DNA of 64,000 nucleotides from Phoronis australis (taxonomy: Eukaryota > Phoronida > Phoronidae), in the NCBI GenBank assembly GCA_002633005.1, contig NMRA01000007.1, forward strand, positions 1,908,569 through 1,972,568, given 5' to 3'. The stretch's first letter is position 1. Each line of letters starts with the position of its first letter. The notes under the pieces are model-generated. The model made no database searches. It saw only the letters and a program-made list of their open reading frames with translations, and was not told the DNA's origin. The position numbers and the translations under genes are program-made. Below, in pieces: positions 58,101 through 62,759 of the stretch.

Positions 58101-59699
58101 GTCACTGTTCATATATCACTTACTGTTGGCTTCCGCTCTTTGTTTTGGTTGGATGGTCAATTCTAAGCCCTGAACTTCAACATCAGTGTTATCATTAATC
58201 AATGTTGACCATGGAATACAGACAGATATACTACCGACGAATCCATCAATAATTTCAAACGGAACTTGTAAGTTGTTGAGAGTCTCATTAAGTGCCTGAA
58301 ACATAAACATAAGTTCCTAAACCAAGCAGTCAATTTCAAATGAGCAAATTAACAAGGGTGGAGGAATGATTAGTGTAAGAGTTATGACATGATGAGATGA
58401 GCAACTATCATATAGTTTCATTATACGACACTGGTTTGCAATTACTCCATGGACTAGGGACATACTAGGGACATCGCCCGCACATTGACAATTCAGGCCA
58501 CAGCCCTTTTGCTATTCATAAATCAAGAGACTGATAGTTGTCCCACAATAATTTCAAAACTTCAGTCACAAGACTGGCGTTTGAGAATGTTAAATACAGA
58601 CCTATCGCTGCATAGAGAACACATACATGGATGACATTAGTTCCTTTTGAAAGTCCATAACTTTGAGTATCTGAGTTTAATTCATTGTTACTCAGCATGT
58701 GCCTGGTTCTCAAAATCAAAGTCGGAGACCACCAAAAGGGATTAATCCCATGGGGAGAGAAAGGGTGAGAACTTGAAACACTCGCCTGCTAACTAGAACT
58801 GCAACAAAAAACTGCACACCTTTTCCTGGCACCATTCTGCTCTCCTGAACACAGAATGCGAGTATAAATAACTGTAAATTGGTTCCTTATTTAAAACTTC
58901 TAAGTCAGCCTTCTGCTAAAAATTAGGTCACTAACAATCATGTCATTTGGTTCTTACAAAAACTAGAGGCAACTTATTAGCTTGGACAGAACGTTATTGC
59001 AAGAGACCAGGCTCAACAAGGTGGCTCGTCACGGTAAATAATTTTATGTCCTGAGTATGTTCTCAAACAATTACAAGCAGCCAGTTGTCTCCAAATCTAG
59101 CGAACCACTTCTCATTTAGATAATGAGACCAGTTTTGTGACAGTAAGTCATCAACAAAAGTCTGTATCTTTGACCCCCAACGTGGATTAGCTGTCAGTTT
59201 GTTTCCAAGCAAACATGAACACGTCAAAGAGCGATTCCCAATTCATAACATGCTCACAATTTAATAATAATTTCAGTTTGTCAAACTCAGTGAGTGAAAA
59301 TGATTTGATGACCATGCCTTTAAACTCCATCAACAATCCCCTAAACTCCACTCGTGTGCCCACGGTCCAAAACTGGAGTTTGGTCATCCCGTATGTGAAA
59401 TTTTCAGTCCCTTCACAGAGGGGTGCGGATCATATGGAATTTAGTTTTGGTATTTGGACTGCGGTTAAGAGGTTCAAAGATGGAAATTAGATTCATGGCC
59501 ACGGAGTTGTTTCCAAGTCTTGTAACTATACCCCAACATCCAACAGCACGTCGTGGATTGTTCCTTTCCCATTGTAAATATCAACACTCAGCTGATCCAG
59601 TGAAAGTTTCTCTTTCAGAAAGTGCCCCAGATAGTGTTGAAGAAGGTATCTGCAAGCTCGCTTCTTGATCGAATCCGACCACGGGAAATACCAAGGCAT
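12007..59699 (-). CDS. ATG2: Autophagy-related protein 2 (ATG2), complete, 39 coding exons
   Basis: ATG2 is a bridge-like lipid transfer protein that links the ER to the growing phagophore with WIPI/ATG9 partners. I placed all 39 coding exons. Every intron is GT..AG, all phases agree, and the total is 6117 nt (2038 residues plus stop), close to vertebrate ATG2A/B (about 1940-2080). The start is clear: MPWYFPWSDSIKKRACRYLL, the hallmark ATG2 chorein-type N-terminus. Conserved landmarks follow: GFVGSISVCIPW near residue 75, GVHGGTLRHRMVPSGRSW near 1181, a LIR-like SDFCFV near 1456, KFLYEYTSEKMP in exon 33, HGLLGMDKV and LGGVGPMHSLVQL in exon 36, WLPVEQYRKDGR in exon 37, and GAVGGVVRQIPPT followed by EATSNVLGGMRNQ in exon 39. 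Exon coordinates are given in the six block entries. No frameshift or internal stop was seen. A second, LRR-type gene sits in intron 12 on the other strand. Confidence 0.97.
12028..12240 (-). other. ATG2: Last ATG2 exon, body upstream of the repeat-embedded stop
   Basis: This is the coding part of exon 39 outside the tandem array. It reads GLADTAENIIRAATEEGDYK, then the ATG2 C-terminal signature GAVGGVVRQIPPTL and EATSNVLGGMRNQL. The final charged tail EDERKWKLEELK is partly encoded by repeat units, so its sequence may vary among individuals. Confidence 0.85.
14434..14506. repeat. 37-bp tandem duplication
   Basis: Two adjacent copies (14434-14470 and 14471-14506) share TTTTTTCAAATGCT and ATCCTACTGAGACCCA. 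They differ at a few central positions. The pair is in the ATG2 intron between exons 36 and 37. Confidence 0.8.
17013..17233. other. Assembly gap (221 N)
   Basis: A run of 221 N lies in the ATG2 intron between exons 33 and 34. Its right edge opens directly into a 52-bp tandem repeat, and the left edge (ATATATCACA) resembles the end of that repeat unit. The gap probably reflects unresolved copies of it. Confidence 0.95.
17234..17365. repeat. 52-bp tandem satellite abutting the gap
   Basis: Units start at 17234, 17286 and 17338, exactly 52 bp apart, each opening TGACAATCCTTCCAGTACAG. The first two are nearly identical and the third diverges after about 27 bases. The array is truncated by the gap on its left. 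Confidence 0.92.
18186..18246. repeat. (CA)n microsatellite with AGT interruptions
   Basis: Blocks of CACACA are separated by AGT at regular spacing. The tract lies in the ATG2 intron just 3' of exon 33; its nearest edge is about 13 bp from the donor of that exon. Confidence 0.9.
19487..19565. repeat. Hexanucleotide repeat (CCATAG/CCACAG)n
   Basis: About a dozen imperfect 6-bp units of the form AGCCAC or AGCCAT lie in the ATG2 intron between exons 31 and 32. Confidence 0.85.
19751..19998. mobile_element. Pogo/Tigger-like MITE, copy A
   Basis: The left end is CAGTAAAATCTCACCAATTT; the right end, reversed, is CTGAAATCTCACCAATTT. The left end continues AGGACACAAC. The internal sequence matches copy B at 30793-31041 (for example GGCAATTTTGGCAATTATTTTTG). 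It ends about 36 bp from the donor of ATG2 exon 31. Confidence 0.75.
20035..23516 (-). CDS. ATG2: ATG2 exons 29-31 (codons 1376-1542), carrying the LIR-like motif
   Basis: The exons are 23420-23516, 22104-22288 and 20035-20251. Exon 30 is acidic and contains SLGSDFCFVDDPGLGII. FCFV at residues 1458-1461 fits the [WFY]xx[LIV] ATG8-binding (LIR) pattern, with acidic or Ser residues before it, at the position where vertebrate ATG2 has its LIR. Exon 31 has GPTDLLQAPEHFP and LKEMNLAWYMYAGSDF, equivalent to the block that follows the LIR in vertebrate ATG2. Confidence 0.94.
21037..21105. repeat. Short inverted-repeat element 'GAGAACCAG', copy 1
   Basis: Inverted ends read GCCCGCATTTTGAGAACCAG and, reversed, GCCCATTTTTTGAGAACCAG. 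They enclose about 30 bases including CACTGAATAACAGGCATC. The whole unit matches, in reverse orientation, the element at 62563-62630. It lies in ATG2 intron 30. Confidence 0.75.
24059..24316. mobile_element. Tc1/mariner-type MITE with TA target duplication
   Basis: The ends are CAGTACATGCCAAAAGTATC and, reversed, CAGTACATGACAAAAGTATT, followed by (C/T)AAACAAAAT-like sequence. The element is flanked by TA on both sides (24057-24058 and 24317-24318). The AAAAGTATTCA-type end is typical of Tc1-like elements. It is 258 bp with no transposase frame. It lies in ATG2 intron 28. Confidence 0.85.
24515..24569. repeat. 55-bp hairpin with 26-bp arms and GAA loop
   Basis: Arms 24515-24540 and 24544-24569 pair at about 20 of 26 positions around a three-base loop; the motif is CGACCGAGACC GAA GGTCGAGG. 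It is GC-rich in AT-rich surroundings and ends 32 bp from ATG2 exon 28 on its intron side. It could be a tiny foldback element or a structured intronic RNA. Confidence 0.65.
24602..31468 (-). CDS. ATG2: ATG2 exons 22-28 (codons 1070-1375), including the central ATG2 CAD-type region
   Basis: The exons are 31318-31468, 30536-30702, 27441-27628, 27021-27113, 26389-26459, 25497-25564 and 24602-24781. Exon 24 (DFVIAVGVHGGTLRH, LHIHLSHCRIDYR) and exon 25 (PLHLPIHSMVSFDGFSISS) are among the most conserved pieces of the family. Exons 26 and 27 are very short (71 and 68 bp) and carry FIVDNAALFLSD and DYVCVLQMGSFELSL. Exon 28 carries NVRTCSDSFKALQEIIVYFA. Confidence 0.94.
24955..25060 (-). repeat. tRNA-derived SINE copy 2, intact B box
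   Basis: On the minus strand, a perfect B box GGTTCGAGTCC lies at 25003-25013. It is preceded by GTTAGCAGAAGGTC and followed by CGGTTTGGGTAGGACACG and TGATGTGGCC. The A-box region is degenerate (GGACTAGACC). It shares its head and tail with the copy at 7464-7592. It lies in ATG2 intron 27, same strand as the gene. Confidence 0.8.
25691..26360 (-). pseudogene. Coding-like repeat fragment, copy 1 (unrecognised protein)
   Basis: Two open stretches on the minus strand, about 26340-26150 (VTAQDTYVERIKGLGINPIT..) and 25960-25691 (YCPEVIANAVTALLHTEETR.., LLHCDSSVLSVLSEFGCG), lie in ATG2 intron 26. Both have counterparts in the same order in intron 3 (56824-57298), where ALLHRKELRSVFVIL aligns with ALLHTEETRSVFLIL. 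DNA similarity covers the LRSVF region. I do not recognise the family. A shared order and a preserved amino-acid pattern suggest a decayed protein-coding repeat rather than chance. Confidence 0.5.
28254..28317. repeat. 32-bp tandem duplication
   Basis: Two adjacent 32-bp copies start at 28254 and 28286, each opening GATTAAAAT and containing GTTGAAGGATGCC. They lie in ATG2 intron 23. Confidence 0.85.
28688..28941. mobile_element. Pogo/Tigger-like MITE, copy D
   Basis: The left end GGTGAAAATTCTTCAATTTC and the reversed right end GGTACAAAATTCTTCAGTTT are inverted repeats. The reversed right end goes on GGGACACAAC, the same subterminal motif as copies A and B. It lies in ATG2 intron 23. Confidence 0.7.
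29256..29342. repeat. Short tandem repeat of GACGTCTGCTAAACATGTT type
   Basis: Four imperfect units of about 20 bp share TCTGCTRAACATGTTGA. It is an intronic repeat in ATG2 intron 23. Confidence 0.7.
30793..31041. mobile_element. Pogo/Tigger-like MITE, copy B
   Basis: The left end is GTAAAATCTCGCTAATTTAG, continuing GACACAATATGG. The reversed right end is GGTAAAATCTTGCCATTTTT. Internal similarity to copy A (19751-19998) is clear, for example GGCAATAATTTTTGTC near the right end. It lies in ATG2 intron 22. Confidence 0.75.
31777..32021. mobile_element. Second MITE family, copy 1
   Basis: The left TAAGGCAGAAATTTGGTGTT and the reversed right TAAGAGGAAAATTTGGTCTT pair at about 20 of 27 positions. 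The right half (AATAGTTGCGTGGAGCATAAGACCAA) is matched by the copy ending near 35300. It lies in ATG2 intron 21. A probable left-end fragment of this family is at 52838-52880. Confidence 0.6.
32236..40421 (-). CDS. ATG2: ATG2 exons 13-21 (codons 628-1069)
   Basis: The exons are 40296-40421, 38639-38827, 37513-37607, 36736-36902, 36108-36216, 34823-34985, 33859-34001, 32976-33154 and 32236-32390. Exon 14 has VSLVDRINALLYSRPF. Exon 16 has RFPVPDLRSGKDRRPWWVKD, the conserved mid-rod block. Exons 19-20 join as ELIYNRLNNDLLLWESL. Exon 21 begins with an acidic Ser-rich stretch (ESSSESEDD). All phases match, and the intervening introns contain only repeats. Confidence 0.93.
33255..33370. mobile_element. 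Pogo/Tigger-like MITE, copy H (right limit uncertain)
   Basis: TA is followed by CAGTAATTCTTCACTTACAC, then ATGGCCGACAAATGAAATTC. The subterminal motif CACACAACATAGCTGACAAA is repeated once more inside. Only the left portion is clear. It lies in ATG2 intron 19. Confidence 0.5.
35056..35300. mobile_element. Second MITE family, copy 2
   Basis: The left end AAGTGACTTACGACTTAAGA and the right-half string CTAGTTGTGTGGAGTATACG match copy 1 at 31777-32021. Terminal inverted similarity is weaker than in copy 1. It lies in ATG2 intron 17. Confidence 0.55.
36905..37095. repeat. Minisatellite of ACTTACAAACAGATAAATACAACAC type
   Basis: Four to five imperfect units of roughly 45 bp share ACTTACAAACAGATAAATAC followed by AACACAATACAA-like sequence. 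The array starts immediately outside the acceptor of ATG2 exon 16, so it may cover the branch point and pyrimidine region of that intron. Confidence 0.8.
37992..38270. mobile_element. Pogo/Tigger-like MITE, copy E
   Basis: The left end ATAAATTCTCCAATTTGGGC and the reversed right end GGTAACAATTCTCCAATTTG pair well. Internal AATTTGGGACA motifs recur three more times, suggesting internal duplication of the subterminal sequence. It lies in ATG2 intron 14. Confidence 0.7.
39149..39334. mobile_element. Foldback MITE with about 54-bp inverted arms
   Basis: The left arm opens CCTTATTCATGCAGTCAACA; the reversed right arm opens CCTCATTCATGCTGTCGGCA. Both continue TTTTAAA.GTGAGCCTCTT. About 80 percent of the arm positions match. 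Total length is about 186 bp in ATG2 intron 13. No target duplication was resolved. Confidence 0.75.
39886..40142. repeat. Tandem array of ATATCAACAGATACACAAA units
   Basis: About nine imperfect units (25-30 bp) share CAACAGATACACAAA followed by GAGATAGAT or CAGACAGA. The array lies between ATG2 exons 13 and 14. Confidence 0.85.
42977..43349. mobile_element. Pogo/Tigger-like MITE, copy G, enlarged by an internal tandem repeat
   Basis: The left CGGCAATACTTCACATTTTT and the reversed right TACGACAATTTTTCACCTAT are inverted at about 16 of 21 positions. The right end TGTGTGCTAAATA is shared with copy F. A perfect 3 x 40-bp repeat at 43188-43307 lies within it. Confidence 0.65.
43188..43307. repeat. 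Three identical 40-bp tandem copies
   Basis: Units start at 43188, 43228 and 43268 with no differences seen between them; each opens CATTTGTTTTAGGCCAAGAG. Perfect identity points to a very recent expansion, or to an assembly artefact. Confidence 0.95.
44482..47028 (+). CDS. LRR and fibronectin type III transmembrane protein, single exon, nested in ATG2 intron 12
   Basis: The uninterrupted frame has 848 residues. Residues 1-26 form a signal peptide (LLLFCVALNLSIG). An N-cap LRRNT follows with cysteines 28, 34, 36 and 49, then about thirteen 24-residue LRRs (for example LDLSNNLFTSLP, LYLSYNQIANVP, LDLAHNSIQTL). An LRRCT cap spans about 492-540 (VCDCHMKWL, later two Cys). A Thr/Pro-rich stalk precedes one FN3-like domain near 584-665. 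A transmembrane helix lies at about 696-722 (GIIVGSVIGAVVLVG), followed by a basic stop-transfer SRKRK and a 126-residue tail. The tail has several tyrosines (FYETT, GYVNPAG, KYYEIQ) and ends SVHI. The architecture fits a cell-surface adhesion or signalling receptor of the LRR/FN3 class; I cannot assign an orthologue. Upstream UTR introns are possible. Confidence 0.93.
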   Translation: MSRRRTACELLLFCVALNLSIGVSNAECPAPSPCECQPSLNNQYRVIYCKGRRLTTVPTFSPSNEVFYELTLADNGITSIPDNAFVGLNVQIIDLRGNRITTFSNNCFVGLNKTLELFLESDNLAFPRQALLPLSGLTKLTLTKFNIPTLPDNAFSHMTSLESLTIEHSQMANINTSALVGVENSLQKLDLSNNLFTSLPYITHAISTLANIQSLSLQFLPVSEIQANTFSKLPRLERLLLSHCSIATIQPGAFRNMTNLKYLGLDHNQLKGDVPTEISMLTNLEELYLSYNQIANVPDRLFTGMSKLAYLTFHSNKISSVRTQMWTGVENSLRTLILSKNKIVTVSDGPFQNLHYLEDLQLGEQDMSSVLSNTTFKGLEKSLKRLKLNEVNFNYSQWPVLQTLTGLRTLSLHDNQLTMIPDMAFKSMSLLETLDLAHNSIQTLTQRGMFGLQNSLEKITLRANPITSIGECVFYEFVALKEIEMISVNTLVCDCHMKWLRESKTIQLGLLSPKCASPPQHKDKEFRKIEASLLVCHNSTVNQSCTTLKSTVTPSTKKPTTPQQRTTTNKPATTTAELETAKPPFVRGLRIIGVELKPKQITIQWKVANTANLLGFKVNHRPESNSKEIWSRTLDTGQREYTIQNLSPKTKYSLCVNVVLIGQKLEELSRVCQISETKDVERTDNNNGGSNDRLTGIIVGSVIGAVVLVGLIIAGVIGIIYFSRKRKGNELGHFTGHEGGGVPMKDLPHIGVQSKGFTRRSVDDQGAVGGYDNGAFYETTPDGKTSDTQKNNKQLPPNNRDSNPRYVKKPDSIKGRGYIDKDGYVNPAGPRPAAPDEHKYYEIQSVHI
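47051..47239. mobile_element. Pogo/Tigger-like MITE, copy C, in the 3' flank of the nested LRR gene
   Basis: The ends GGCAGGAAACCCTCATTAAT and, reversed, GGCAGGAAAATCTCACTAAT are inverted over 20 bp. The subterminal part reads CTACAATATGGCTGAC, like the other copies. The element starts about 22 bp after the stop codon of the nested gene, so it should be transcribed in its 3' UTR. Confidence 0.75.
47865..47870 (+). terminator. Candidate polyadenylation signal AATAAA for the nested LRR gene
   Basis: A canonical AATAAA about 840 bp after the stop codon of the 44482-47028 gene, in GACAATAAAAATC. It is the clearest plus-strand hexamer I found in this stretch; usage is unproven. Confidence 0.35.
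48843..49072. mobile_element. Pogo/Tigger-like MITE, copy F
   Basis: The left end is TACCGTAATTCTCCACTTTG; the right end is TGTGTGCTAAATAAGTAAAG and AATTG, the reverse of the family left end. Internal AAAATTGTCATTTTTGCATT resembles copy G. Confidence 0.7.
49593..55499 (-). CDS. ATG2: ATG2 exons 6-12 (codons 264-627)
   Basis: The exons are 55332-55499, 54728-54824, 54115-54261, 53277-53393, 52000-52098, 50139-50415 and 49593-49779. Exon 7 has LSPRQVHLLLELAKG, a typical ATG2 block. Exons 8-10 are low in conservation and rich in Ser, Tyr and charged residues. Exon 8 has two in-frame acceptors nine bases apart (first exon base 54261 or 54252). The longer form is used for the 2038-residue count; the shorter form drops three residues. 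Confidence 0.88.
51558..51868. repeat. CCCAGACAGTGT minisatellite
   Basis: More than twenty imperfect units of 12-16 bp with core CCCAGACAG lie in ATG2 intron 10. A higher-order unit is visible: GTGAATCCAGACAGAG followed by TGCACTTTGACAGAAT recurs two to three times. Confidence 0.9.
52361..52552. mobile_element. MITE with CCGTTCCAAGAAAA ends
   Basis: The left end is GGACCCCGTTCCAAGAAAAC; the reversed right end is GGGGCCTGTTCCAAGAAAAT. They match at about 16 of 19 positions. The interior is AT-rich with no open frame. It is 192 bp long in ATG2 intron 9. Confidence 0.75.
52962..53110. mobile_element. Pogo/Tigger-like MITE, partial copy I
   Basis: TA is followed by CAGTAAAAATTCTCAAATTT, then GGGACACTCTC and a second AAATTTGAGACAG. 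No clear right end. It lies in ATG2 intron 9. Confidence 0.5.
53645..53764. repeat. Short (CTGT)n and (TCAA)n tracts
   Basis: CTGTCTGTCTGTCTG near 53648 and CAATCAGTCAATCAATCAAT near 53742 are simple repeats about 90 bp apart in ATG2 intron 8. Confidence 0.7.
55875..59699 (-). CDS. ATG2: ATG2 exons 1-5 (codons 1-263): chorein-like N-terminus
   Basis: The exons are 59532-59699, 58124-58295, 57457-57621, 56549-56651 and 55875-56055. Exon 1 carries the invariant MPWYFPWSDSIKKRAC start and LSLDQLSVDIYNG. Exon 2 carries FEIIDGFVGSISV and VQGLELTIQP. Exon 3 is the less conserved, Ser/Gln-rich stretch ending GLQEFAGTID. Exon 4 has DTVVRLEHLP. In the family this region extracts lipid at the ER end of the rod. 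Intron 3 holds a coding-like repeat fragment and intron 4 a retrotransposon relic. Confidence 0.95.
56181..56501 (-). mobile_element. Non-LTR retrotransposon ORF2 C-terminal relic
   Basis: The minus strand is open for 106 residues with ITGHCSLTWHRNITGHM, then a Cys/His knuckle FCPNCGLEAEAAQHVEIC (C-x2-C-x8-H-x3-C) and a terminal SIFLKQTGRLEDF. This order (LTGH..., CxxC...HxxxC, FL..TGRL end) is characteristic of the C-terminus of jockey/I-like non-LTR reverse transcriptases. The polymerase core is absent, so this is a 5'-truncated, dead copy. It lies in ATG2 intron 4 in the same orientation as the gene. Confidence 0.75.
56824..57298 (-). pseudogene. Coding-like repeat fragment, copy 2 (unrecognised protein)
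   Basis: This lies in ATG2 intron 3. Open stretches at 57298-57116 (VTESHLIPIHLGKHVTAET..) and 57078-56824 (YYCERVAKVVIALLHRKELR..) match, in the same order, those at 25691-26360. It is shorter than copy 1 at the C-terminal side. Neither copy has a full gene structure. The family is not recognised. Confidence 0.5.
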
Positions 59700-60368
59700 A
59701 TTAGCAGCGGCTTTTTTGCCTTCCTGAAATCAATCCGTGCAAGCAAACCGTAGTTTTGTGCAATTCATTGTCGTGCAAACCTCCCTTTTCTTTTCTCCAA
59801 AATAAAAACTGACGTCACATGTGGAGTTCGCTAATGTTTTGAGATAGAATTGTCATATGTGATTCAATTAGATACCTTCGATTACAGCTGATAACGTGTG
59901 TTATTGATTCATTGTAGTAATCTACACATTTATGCACCAAAAATAAGCTTTGATCTACATTTTATAAAAAATTGTATACTTTCATGTTAGTTTTCATTTT
60001 TGTATTTTATTTATTAGTCGAAATCTAATTCTGTACGCACTTATGAGTTACCATTTCCGTTTCTGGTTTCAGCGGCAAGTTGAACTTCCAACAAGGTTTT
60101 CTGATTTCGCATTGATTCTTACAAAAAGGTAGATAATTATAAATTAAGATTTGAAGGGAAAGTATCAATTCACTATATAAGTGACGTTCTAGGCATGTTA
60201 GGGCAACCACTGTCACTGTATTGAGTTGAATTCCAGTGACAGTGACGGGGTGGCCAGCCAGCTAGCCTTGGTTGGTACAATTACTACAAAGCTGTATACT
60301 AGATATACAGCTTTGAACCGATGTGGGTAAAAAGTGGCAAGATAAAATCTGACAAACAATTAGTGTCA
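59700..60368. other. ATG2: ATG2 5' flank
   Basis: No open frame with similarity was seen upstream of the ATG2 start at 59699. No TATA box is convincing. The region includes a small palindrome with arms at 60288-60297 and 60305-60314 (AAAGCTGTAT / ATACAGCTTT). The promoter for minus-strand ATG2 should lie here or further right. Confidence 0.5.
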
Positions 60369-61650
60369 GGTAATTGTTTACAATATGACGACATTGACCT
60401 ACACACATGATTTTGCTATCGTTCGATTCCTCGCAACATTATCTTTCCAAAAATATATGAATTTATCCCCTACTGGTTTTCCTCTGTACTTTATCGTCGA
60501 ATTTCGGTTCGCACTATTTCCGGGTTGACACCGCCATGTTAGCTTTACTAAAGATTACAGCGACACCTGTTGTTAATGAATGAAACGGCGTCATCGATTC
60601 TGAATGGTGTTTGCGCGAGATTACTCCTAAAGTTTTCCTGACATAATATGGAGGAACAAGTAGCAGCATTTCGCCTGTTCCAATTTTTTTATAATTGTGA
60701 CTATTTGACCATTTTTCCACGAAATTGTCTGAAGTGATACCAGTTTCACCAATACGGACCTCAAAAACAAGTTCCACTTTTTTCGCGGTTTCGTGCTAAC
60801 AGATGCGTACCAGGGTTACTATAGGATCGAATTCGAACCCTTGGCACCGTAACTCGGGCGGGGGATAGACAACAGGGCTTGGAATTTTCCGCGGAAACGC
60901 GGATTTCCGCTTTTTTCAAATATTCTGTCCGCGCATTTTATTATATTTCTGCGTAAAAAAATCGGGATTTGATATAAAATTTCCGCTGCAAATTCCTTTC
61001 TTACCGTGGTGCTGCCGACGACGTTCACCTCGAAAAGCGGAAGTTGCTCTTTATGTTTCGGAGGAACGTAAATTGTCAACATTGCCGGGGCATCTAGGAT
61101 AGCGTGGTGGGATTTTCAATGGCGTCTCGTGTGATTGCAAACTGCGGTGACAAATACTACGGCTCCGCAGCCAAAAATGTGTGGGGGTGGGAGTGGAGGA
61201 GTGGATAGACGAGATAAAAAGACGCAGACGCATGCTACTGATGGTGGTAACGTTGTTCTTTTTTTTTAGTCCTACCGATTTTTGTCGGCGAAAGGTTCAC
61301 ATCGACTATTTCAATGCTGGGTAGCGCGCATGTTTTGGGCCGTAAAAGTTTCCGCGTGTTTTGTCATTGGTCATTCCAAGTCTCGGTCAATTTGACCTTA
61401 TAAAAAGTGACGATCTATAGAAGTCGGTAGATTAGTTAAGTTTTTGACTGCCAGGTGACTCGTTCCATTCAACATGGCGGTATTACTACCGCGTACCGGT
61501 AAATAGTGCGAGCAGAAATTTCACAATAAAATATTAAAAGACGGGGCAGGAAGAATTTCGGTGTATTTTTGGAAAGATAACTTTGCAAGGAATCAAACGA
61601 TACCAAAATCATATGTGTAAGTCAATGTCGTCATATTGTAAACAATTATC
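60369..61650. mobile_element. 1282-bp non-autonomous DNA transposon with long TIRs and 8-bp target duplication
   Basis: The terminal inverted repeats 60369-60540 and 61471-61650 pair along about 175 bp, roughly 90 percent over the outer 80 bases (GGTAATTGTTTACAATATGA against GATAATTGTTTACAATATGA). Inner ends both carry ACCGCCATGTT. The element is flanked by the direct repeat TAGTGTCA at 60361-60368 and 61651-61658. The 930-bp interior holds no recognisable transposase. An 8-bp duplication fits hAT-type or related superfamilies. It sits between the divergent ATG2 and VPS72 genes. Confidence 0.85.
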
Positions 61651-62271
61651 TAGTGTCATTAAAAACTACAGTCTTCCTTGAGAAAATTAAATTATTTAAC
61701 GGTGTTGGAAAAATGGCATTTTACTGTTATTCTGTTGTGGAGTGATCTTTAGCGACGGTTTTCGGCGCCATGAAATATTGCGTCACCTGTTGGCCAGTTT
61801 CTTTTTTTGCCAATTCTTCAATCAATTGTTGTTTTTTCACGAGGCTGCGTACACGTCACAACAAATTATCGGAACTGGTTTCACTTTATTATAAGTTTTT
61901 GGAATTTTGATACCAAAAATCAAATTTCAGAAGAAATTTTGGTGCTGCCAAGCTATCACCATCTCCCGAGAGATGTTGCAAAAATTTAGGAAATGGTGCG
62001 TGCTCGTGACACGAGCGTACTGTTTTCAAAACAACAACATACTTTTCATTCTTAGAAAAGGCAGAGTGTTACGGAAGAAAATGACGTTTATTGCATTGTT
62101 TTTCAATTAAACGGCTGTAACCGGAAAGGTGAGTGTCGGTTGATTCCCAGATTTTACATGCACGATGCACCCCATTCGGTCTTTAGCTTTACATGTTGAT
62201 ACAAGTTTCACGGCGAGGTGACGAGCAGAATTACCCTGGCTGTGTGCAATTTTGGGGTCTATGAAAGAAAT

Positions 62272-62390
62272 ACACACAGTGGTACCTAGCTGTATTTTGA
62301 CGACGGTCTTCATACAGCTAGCTGGCTGGTTACCAGCCAGCTAGCTATATGAAGACTATCGTCAAAATACAGCTAGGTACCACTGTGTGT
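62272..62390. repeat. Near-perfect 119-bp palindrome
   Basis: Arms 62272-62330 and 62332-62390 are complementary with three mismatches in 59 positions around a single central T. Outer sequence ACACACAGTGGTACCTAG; centre GGCTGGTTACCAGCC. Weaker pairing continues about 11 bases outward (to about 62261 and 62401). It is 370 bp upstream of the VPS72 start codon. Confidence 0.95.
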
Positions 62391-62562
62391 TTTTCTTCCA
62401 TTTTTGGTGAAGTGTTCTTTCACAAACTGTTTTCAGTTGTTGTTTTAATCATCTTATTACCAGTAGGATGTACATCATTCCCTGTGTGTGCAGTATACTG
62501 GATAATATCAAAGAATTTTTTCTAAAACAAACTGTGTCCTAGGCAATAATCACTTACTGGAG

Positions 62563-62630
62563 TCCTGGATTTGAGAACCAGTTGGATGCCAGTTACTTAG
62601 TGGATAAAACTGGTTCTCAAGATGCGGGAC
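62563..62630. repeat. Short inverted-repeat element 'GAGAACCAG', copy 2
   Basis: TTTGAGAACCAGTT and AACTGGTTCTCAA form the ends, followed by GATGCGGGA. Read in reverse it aligns along its length with the element at 21037-21105 (CCCGCAT, TTGAGAACCAGTTTT, CACT, GGCATC, CTGGTTCTCAAA). It lies about 130 bp upstream of the VPS72 start codon. Confidence 0.75.
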
Positions 62631-62759
62631 CCCTGATTGACTATTGTGCGATCCTATGCCCCACAGCAAAAGCAACTAATTTGGTTTGTGACAGTTTACA
62701 CATTGCCTGTGAATGGTGCTCTTCTGTTACTTTTTAGTCCGTCTGTATACCTAGACACA

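Noticed and set aside
60514-61082. Minus-strand open frames inside the 1.28-kb element
   Set aside because: No transposase motif (DDE, zinc finger, dimerisation block) was seen, and the frames overlap the TIR or AT-rich filler.
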